From assembly GCA_964542875.1 (NCBI GenBank), contig CAZIWA010000163.1:1-11207 (forward strand): a stretch of DNA of 11,207 bases. The letters run 5' to 3'. The translations under genes and the position numbers were made by a program. Source of the DNA: CAZGOM01 sp964542875 (GTDB taxonomy: Bacteria > Planctomycetota > Phycisphaerae > Phycisphaerales > Phycisphaeraceae). The notes under the pieces were generated by a model. It was given only the letters and a program-made list of their open reading frames with translations. It did not search any database and was not told the origin of the DNA. Positions 7,604 through 11,207 of the stretch are shown in pieces (position 1 is the first letter of the stretch; each line of letters opens with the position of its first letter).

Positions 7604-8599
7604 TTAGAACGACACCGTCAGTCGGGCGGTGCCGATGCCCGCAAGCTGCCGGTTGTCGTTGATGTTGCTGGTCGTCGGCCCCAGCACCATGAGCGTACCG
7701 CCCAGCGAAAACGTCCAGACGCCCGCTTCCTTGGGGATGAACGTGAGCGGCATGTTCGCCCACACGCCGAAGCTGGCGTAACCAAAGGGAGAGCTATCGG
7801 TCGTGCTGTCCTGGAAGTAGTCGTACATCGACAGGCCGACCTTCACTGGGAACGAAAACGTCACCGGCAGCGACTTGGACTTGAACGGGTCCCACTTGGG
7901 CTCGATGCCCAGCTCCATGTACCCGCCTTGGTGAAACCCAGGCGTCTTGGAGTTGTTCCCCGCATCAGCCTCATTAGACAGCTCAAACGCCATCAAGACA
8001 TAGGGCGACAGCGCCCAATCGCCCAGGCAATCCGCGTCGTTGAACGCGACCTTGGTCGCCAACTCATGCACGGCACCGAAGGAGCCGTTGGGGCTGTAGT
8101 AGCACGTGTAGAAAACATCCGTGTTGATTTTGTCGAAGAAGGTCCCGCGTACCCCGCCGTAAAAGTCCGATTCATACCAGGACTTGGGGTTGTCCCGCGT
8201 GCCCGTGGCATCATCATGCCCCGTGGGGCCAGAATGAATGGAGTTCCAGTTGCCGCCAAACACCGACAGGCTGTTGACAGCCTTGCCCTCGCTGCCTTCG
8301 TAGAACTTGATGGCAAGTTCACCGTAGGGCTGAGTGATCAGGCCCTGGTCCTCTTGCTTGATGCCCCGGAAGAAGTATTGGTTGGTGAAGTCCACGCCGC
8401 CCGAGAGTGACCATATCTTCGCTTCACCGTTGATCTGTGGTGCGCTCTCCTGCGTCGTCGGAGCGAGGACCGCAACCTGCGCCTGCTTCTCCGTCTTTTG
8501 GGGCGGCGGTGGAGACAGGGCCTCCTCCTTTTCCGCAGCCCTCACGACCAAAGGGCATGTCATCAAGCAAACAATCGCCAGCATGCCAAAACGACCCAT
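7604..8599 (-). CDS. Outer-membrane beta-barrel, porin-like protein (TorF-like)
   Basis: From the start chosen here, a 331-residue secreted protein. A signal peptide is visible: MGR, a hydrophobic core (about residues 5-18) and a VRA cleavage site near residue 21. Next comes a Pro/Gln/Lys-rich linker (about 25-60), then alternating aromatic and polar stretches typical of beta strands, starting near WSLSGGVDFTNQYFFRG. The final residue is Phe (LTVSF), the usual outer-membrane assembly signal. It resembles TorF-family putative porins, but the exact family is uncertain. The start is ambiguous: ATG 8599 (AAGG 7 bases before) gives a classical signal peptide, while ATG 8674 (AAGGA 8 bases before) would add 25 residues ahead of it. 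It lies upstream of kdp on the same strand and shares its promoter elements, which suggests a role in K+ or solute entry across the outer membrane. Confidence 0.8.
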   Translation of the reverse strand: MGRFGMLAIVCLMTCPLVVRAAEKEEALSPPPPQKTEKQAQVAVLAPTTQESAPQINGEAKIWSLSGGVDFTNQYFFRGIKQEDQGLITQPYGELAIKFYEGSEGKAVNSLSVFGGNWNSIHSGPTGHDDATGTRDNPKSWYESDFYGGVRGTFFDKINTDVFYTCYYSPNGSFGAVHELATKVAFNDADCLGDWALSPYVLMAFELSNEADAGNNSKTPGFHQGGYMELGIEPKWDPFKSKSLPVTFSFPVKVGLSMYDYFQDSTTDSSPFGYASFGVWANMPLTFIPKEAGVWTFSLGGTLMVLGPTTSNINDNRQLAGIGTARLTVSF

Positions 8600-8819
8600 T
8601 GATCCGCCTTGGACTACTCTTGACGCGGCCTGAAAGCCGCAATCCTCACATACATCCTTCTTACTTCGTTTCATCGAATTGATCCTTGCCGTGACGCCTC
8701 CCGGCGGGCTAGGCGCGGGCAACACGAAGTTGGCCCGCCGCCTGCTGTTTGGGTGGCATCAAACAGGGAACAATTATCAAACTGGGTGCCCCGGCTGTCG
8801 CTCAAGATGGCGAATGAAA
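8600..8819. other. Porin leader region
   Basis: No separate gene is supported here. It contains the two candidate porin start sites (8674 lies inside this stretch), the 11-mer CTTGAGCGACA shared with kdp, and two isolated half-site-like sequences on the minus strand (TTGATAA 8783-8777, TTGATGC 8765-8759). Their spacing is 18 bases, which does not fit the 11-base period. Confidence 0.5.
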
Positions 8820-8848
8820 TGAGCCAAAGCGCATCAAGAAAGCATCAA
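8796..8848 (-). promoter_or_regulatory. Porin promoter region with the same operator as kdp
   Basis: On the minus strand, 8848-8831 reads TTGATGCTTTCTTGATGC: perfect 7-base direct repeats TTGATGC with spacer TTTC. Twenty-four bases later is CTTGAGCGACA (8806-8796). Both elements and their spacing match the kdp promoter. The position equivalent to the kdp -10 (TATACG) reads CATTCG, a poor -10 on its own, as is common for activator-dependent promoters. It lies about 200 bases before the preferred porin start, leaving a long leader. The operator is inside the 55-base sequence duplicated around the scaffold gap, so a second copy appears at 8986-9003. Confidence 0.6.
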
Positions 8849-8874
8849 AACCGGCGGAAACATCCCAATGAAGA
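8820..8874. repeat. 55-base direct repeat, left copy at scaffold gap
   Basis: Bases 8820-8874 are identical to 8975-9029. The copies abut the two ends of a 100-N run exactly, which is what a scaffolder leaves when two contigs share a terminal k-mer overlap. Most likely a single genomic copy. Confidence 0.95.
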
Positions 8875-8974
8875 NNNNNNNNNNNNNNNNNNNNNNNNNN
8901 NNNNNNNNNNNNNNNNNNNNNNNNNNNNNNNNNNNNNNNNNNNNNNNNNNNNNNNNNNNNNNNNNNNNNNNNNN
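8875..8974. other. Assembly gap of exactly 100 N
   Basis: A round 100-base run of N, the usual placeholder for a gap of unknown size. Because the flanks are the same 55-mer, the true gap may be zero and this stretch may not exist in the genome. Confidence 0.98.
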
Positions 8975-9029
8975 TGAGCCAAAGCGCATCAAGAAAGCAT
9001 CAAAACCGGCGGAAACATCCCAATGAAGA
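8975..9029. repeat. 55-base direct repeat, right copy at scaffold gap
   Basis: Identical to 8820-8874. It repeats the operator-like sequence (8986-9003), so an annotation made from this scaffold would count that operator twice. Confidence 0.95.
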
Positions 9030-9162
9030 CCCTTACAACCTCCCACGTGTGCGCGACTGGCTCAAGGAGCAACGGCTCAATGCAGTGATCCCTCACAAAG
9101 ACAACGAAAAGGCGCAGTGGGACAGGCGCGTGAAGTTTGACAGGGGTGCCTACAAAAAATGA
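9028..9162 (+). pseudogene. IS5-like DDE transposase remnant
   Basis: In the frame ending with TGA at 9160-9162, about 44 codons read DPYNLPRVRDWLKEQ, then LNAVIPHKDNEKAQWDRR, then VKFDRGAYKK and stop. This resembles the part of IS5-family transposases between the second catalytic Asp (the D.GYD-type motif) and the YK.RN(V/I)(V/I)ER motif with the catalytic Glu. The RN..ER part and everything after it are missing: the frame stops right after YKK. The N-terminal part is also absent, since left of the repeat the DNA is the porin control region. If the gap is collapsed, this frame joins without interruption to the left-hand sequence. No terminal inverted repeats or target duplications were found. 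It is dead as a transposase; the family call is moderate. Confidence 0.65.
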
Positions 9163-9248
9163 TCCGCCCCAATGGGCAGGCCACAAAAACCATAATTGAG
9201 TTTCAAGGCGAAGAACAACCGCGAAATAAACAGGCTAACTGCCAAGCC
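9163..9248. other. Short unassigned stretch after the transposase remnant
   Basis: Eighty-six bases between the remnant and the stop codon of the HxlR gene. I see no gene, no continuing transposase homology in any frame, and only a weak stem (GGCT/AGCC) next to the HxlR stop. Confidence 0.5.
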
Positions 9249-9659
9249 TCACGATTGCTTGACTGCCCGCTTATCAAACTTGTCCCGGGCAGCCTTGAAT
9301 GTCTTCCTGTTCTCAACGATCCATGTCCAAAGCGGCGCGACGCGCAAAAGCAATTCATGCCCCGCAGCAGTGAGTTCATACTCCACCCGGGGCGGCACTT
9401 CCATATACATCGTGCGCGTCACCAGTCCGTCACGTTCAAGCTGACGCAGGGTTTTGGTGAGCATTTTCTGACTCACGCCCTCCACCTGCTCCAGCACGCG
9501 TGAGAAGCGCAGCCGGCCGCCTGTGCCCAGAACGTACATGACCCACAGCGACCATTTGTCCGCTACCCGATCGACGATCTCACGTGTGAGCTGGTCTTCC
9601 TCGGGCGTCAGTAAGTCGCATGCGGCTTCCAGTTCGGCAAGGGTTTTCTTAGTTACCAT
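9249..9659 (-). CDS. HxlR-family winged-helix transcriptional regulator
   Basis: A 136-residue DNA-binding protein of the HxlR/DUF24 family: VADKWSLWVMYVL (about 32-44), GRLRFSRVLEQVEGVSQKML leading to the recognition helix, LTKTLRQLERDGLVTR, then the wing MEVPPRVEYELTAAGHEL. Such proteins act as dimers, often controlling a divergent oxidoreductase gene and sensing electrophiles or oxidants. The only cysteine is Cys14, near the N terminus, where some redox-sensing family members carry their sensor Cys. It is divergent from the SDR gene by 92 bases. The ATG at 9659 lies 6 bases after a TATACT -10 element and has no Shine-Dalgarno, so the transcript may be leaderless. Its first codons ATG-GTA-ACT are one copy of the inverted repeat found again at 9696-9704. 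Confidence 0.92.
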   Translation of the reverse strand: MVTKKTLAELEAACDLLTPEEDQLTREIVDRVADKWSLWVMYVLGTGGRLRFSRVLEQVEGVSQKMLTKTLRQLERDGLVTRTMYMEVPPRVEYELTAAGHELLLRVAPLWTWIVENRKTFKAARDKFDKRAVKQS

Positions 9660-9704
9660 AAGGTAAGTATAGCACGTTTGGGTACCTTCTTGCCAATGGT
9701 AACT
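9651..9704. promoter_or_regulatory. Divergent operator region for the HxlR regulator
   Basis: AGTTACCAT (9651-9659) and ATGGTAACT (9696-9704) are exact reverse complements, 36 bases apart. The left copy also forms a palindrome with the next bases: TTACC-ATAA-GGTAA (9653-9666). GGTACC (9681-9686) is a further related palindrome. These sites cover the hxlR start codon, the edge of its -10 and the spacer of the SDR promoter, as expected for an autoregulated divergent pair. Binding by the HxlR protein is inferred. Confidence 0.6.
9666..9696 (-). promoter_or_regulatory. Predicted hxlR promoter (leaderless)
   Basis: On the minus strand: -35 TTGGCA (9696-9691), 19-base spacer, -10 TATACT (9671-9666). 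The predicted transcription start coincides with the A of the ATG at 9659. The spacer is longer than ideal. Confidence 0.5.
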
Positions 9705-9718
9705 ATCTCTCCTATCGT
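9690..9718 (+). promoter_or_regulatory. Predicted promoter of the SDR/epimerase operon
   Basis: -35 TTGCCA (9690-9695), 17-base spacer, -10 TATCGT (9713-9718). The ATGGTAACT operator copy (9696-9704) lies inside the spacer, consistent with repression by the divergent HxlR protein. Confidence 0.55.
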
Positions 9719-9751
9719 GAGTGTGAATCTAAAACACAAAGGAGAACGGGC

Positions 9752-10630
9752 ATGGCAAAGACATGGTTCATCACCGGAAGTTCACGCGGGCTGGGCAGGG
9801 CTTTGACCCAGGCGGTGCTGGAAGCAGGCGGACAGGTTGTCGCCACAGCGCGCAAACCTGAAGCATTGGATGACCTGAATGCCAAGTATGGAAGCCGAGT
9901 GCTTCCGGTTGCACTTGATGTGACCGATCCGGCGCAATGCGACAAAGCCATCAAAGCAGCGCTGAACGCATTTAGCCGGATCGATGTGCTGGTGAATAAT
10001 GCTGGCTACGGCTTCACTGGCGCCTTCGAGGAGATGACCGATCAGGAGTTCAAGAACCAGATCGATACCAACTTCTGGGGCGTGGTGAATGTCACCCGAG
10101 CGGCGCTGCCTTTCTTGCGCAAGCAGGGCTCCGGGCACATCATCCAGATCACCTCCATCGGCGGGCGTCTGGCCGTGCCAGGCTTGTCCGGCTATCACGC
10201 GGCGAAATTTGCCGTTGAAGGAATGAGCGAGGCCCTTGCACAGGAAGTGAGGCCTCTGGGCATCAAGGTGACCATCATTGAACCAGGCGGCTTCAGGACC
10301 GACTGGGCCGGCACGTCCATGGCGTTCGCCAAACCCATCGACGCCTACGCCGCCACCGTGGGTGCGATGCGTGGATACTTGGAACAGCACGCCGGAAAGG
10401 AAACCGGCGACCCCATCAAGGCGGCGCAGGCGATCCTCCGCGTGGCCAATGAATCCCAGCCACCCCTGCGGCTCCCGCTTGGGTCGGACGCCTACGGGTT
10501 GCTTGGCCACACCTACAAGACCAACGCGGAATCCCTGGAACGCTGGAAAGAAATCACGCTTTCCACCGACGCCGACGGAGCCGATTCATCTCTGGTCAGC
10601 CAGGTCGTGCTTGAGTTGCGCAAGAAATGA
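9752..10630 (+). CDS. SDR-family NAD(P)-dependent oxidoreductase
   Basis: A 292-residue classical short-chain dehydrogenase/reductase, probably cytoplasmic. Landmarks: cofactor motif TGSSRGLG (8-15), NNAG (82-85), catalytic Ser135 in ITSIGG, Tyr148 and Lys152 in YHAAK, and a PGG..TDW stretch after the active site. Basic residues in TARKPE after the second strand favour NADP(H). The substrate cannot be deduced. The ATG at 9752 has AAGGAG 7 bases upstream. It is divergent from the HxlR gene and shares its operator region; the following gene starts 8 bases after its stop, so the two form an operon. Confidence 0.93.
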   Translation: MAKTWFITGSSRGLGRALTQAVLEAGGQVVATARKPEALDDLNAKYGSRVLPVALDVTDPAQCDKAIKAALNAFSRIDVLVNNAGYGFTGAFEEMTDQEFKNQIDTNFWGVVNVTRAALPFLRKQGSGHIIQITSIGGRLAVPGLSGYHAAKFAVEGMSEALAQEVRPLGIKVTIIEPGGFRTDWAGTSMAFAKPIDAYAATVGAMRGYLEQHAGKETGDPIKAAQAILRVANESQPPLRLPLGSDAYGLLGHTYKTNAESLERWKEITLSTDADGADSSLVSQVVLELRKK

Positions 10631-10638
10631 GGCAAAAC

Positions 10639-11207
10639 ATGAAAGTTGTCATCTTCGGCGCGACAGGCATGGTGGGTCAGGGTGCACTGCGCGAATGCCT
10701 GCTGGACCCCGGTATTGAGACGGTGGTGGCTGTTGGCCGCCGGGCCACCGGAGTCCAGCACCCCAAACTCCACAAAATTGTCCATCAGGACATGTATAAC
10801 CTTGAACCAATAGCGGACCAACTCGCCGGCTTTGACGCATGCTTCTACTGCCTGGGGGTCTCCTCCTTCGGCATGAAGGAAGCCGACTACGAGCGCATCA
10901 CCTACGGCATTGCCATGGCCGCAGGCGAAACGCTCGCCAGGCTCAACCCCGGCATGACCTTCATCTTCGTCTCCGGCGACGGCGCAGACAGCACCGGGCA
11001 AGGCCGGGTGATGTGGGCACGCATCAAAGGCAAAACGGAAAATGCCCTGATGCGCCTGCCCTTCAAAGCGGTATACGTAATCCGCCCCGGCGCCATCCAA
11101 CCATTGGACGGCATTCAGTCGAGGACGCGCATTTACAACATCATCTATGCGCTGACCAAGCCGCTCTTCTCGCTCCTGCGCTGGGCCTTCCCGCGGCACG
11201 TCACCAC
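10639..11207 (+). CDS. NAD(P)-binding epimerase/NmrA-like protein (3' end cut by window edge)
   Basis: 189 codons are visible with no stop before the right edge. The N terminus MKVVIFGATGMVGQG is a Rossmann dinucleotide-binding motif of the extended/atypical SDR type (GATGMVG, 7-13), followed by VAVGRR after the second strand, YCLGVSS, FIFVSGDGAD, and a VIRPGAIQP stretch. Relatives are usually around 220 residues, so roughly 30 may be missing. It is annotated in many genomes as NAD-dependent epimerase/dehydratase; the reaction is unknown. GAGG at 10629-10632, overlapping the SDR stop codon, lies 6 bases before the ATG, suggesting coupled translation and common control by the HxlR regulator. 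Confidence 0.85.
   Translation, partial: MKVVIFGATGMVGQGALRECLLDPGIETVVAVGRRATGVQHPKLHKIVHQDMYNLEPIADQLAGFDACFYCLGVSSFGMKEADYERITYGIAMAAGETLARLNPGMTFIFVSGDGADSTGQGRVMWARIKGKTENALMRLPFKAVYVIRPGAIQPLDGIQSRTRIYNIIYALTKPLFSLLRWAFPRHVT

Noticed and set aside
7445..8410. 321-codon open frame on the plus strand opposite the porin gene
   Set aside because: The minus-strand frame has a signal peptide, barrel pattern and terminal Phe; the plus frame has no recognisable features.
8759..8783. TTGATAA and TTGATGC on the minus strand as another operator
   Set aside because: Half-sites are 18 bases apart, not in the 11-base period, and lack the TTTC spacer.
8820..9029. CRISPR or tandem repeat array
   Set aside because: Only two copies, both ending exactly at the N run; better explained as an assembly overlap.
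8753..9162. A plus-strand gene running from the left flank through the gap into the transposase frame
   Set aside because: The left part is low-complexity sequence over a likely promoter; only the right part shows protein similarity, so continuity of frame after collapse is probably chance.
9782..10510. 242-codon open frame on the minus strand opposite the SDR gene
   Set aside because: Antisense to a frame with complete SDR motifs.
10513..11199. 228-codon open frame on the minus strand opposite the epimerase-like gene
   Set aside because: Antisense to a frame with a clear Rossmann motif and a binding site coupled to the SDR stop.

Overview
The window is a GC-rich piece of a Gram-negative bacterial genome. 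It has an outer-membrane barrel protein with a signal peptide, -35/-10 type promoters and tight operons. It contains a run of exactly 100 N flanked by an identical 55-base sequence, so it comes from a draft, probably metagenomic, scaffold. The phylum cannot be fixed from this sequence; from memory the porin looks like proteins seen in Planctomycetota and relatives, but that is a weak hint.

Left and centre (1-7397, minus strand) hold a complete high-affinity potassium uptake operon in the order 26-aa microprotein, kdpF, kdpA, kdpB, kdpC, kdpD. Genes are spaced by 20 bases or less or overlap, and several ribosome binding sites sit on the preceding stop codon. KdpA is the channel-like K+ subunit, KdpB the P-type ATPase, KdpC and KdpF accessory subunits, and KdpD the membrane sensor kinase. 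KdpD runs off the left edge only a few residues before its expected end. kdpE, the partner response regulator, is not visible and would be expected further left.

Upstream of the kdp operon on the same strand (7604-8599) is a secreted beta-barrel, porin-like protein. The kdp promoter region and the region upstream of the porin share an OmpR/PhoB-type direct repeat in the 7-4-7 layout (consensus TTGAYRC-TTTC-TTGATRC). In both, exactly 24 bases separate this repeat from an identical 11-mer, CTTGAGCGACA. I infer that both units are controlled by one OmpR-family regulator, most simply KdpE, and that the porin is an outer-membrane partner of Kdp potassium uptake. This is the most interesting signal in the window.

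From 8820 to 9248 lie the scaffold gap with its duplicated 55-mer, a truncated IS5-like transposase remnant and about 90 bases with nothing recognised. On the right, an HxlR-family regulator (minus) is divergent from a plus-strand pair: a short-chain dehydrogenase/reductase and an NAD(P)-binding epimerase-like protein cut by the right edge. Their shared 92-base promoter region carries ATGGTAACT-type inverted repeats that overlap both promoters and the regulator's own start codon, suggesting autoregulation and control of the oxidoreductase pair.
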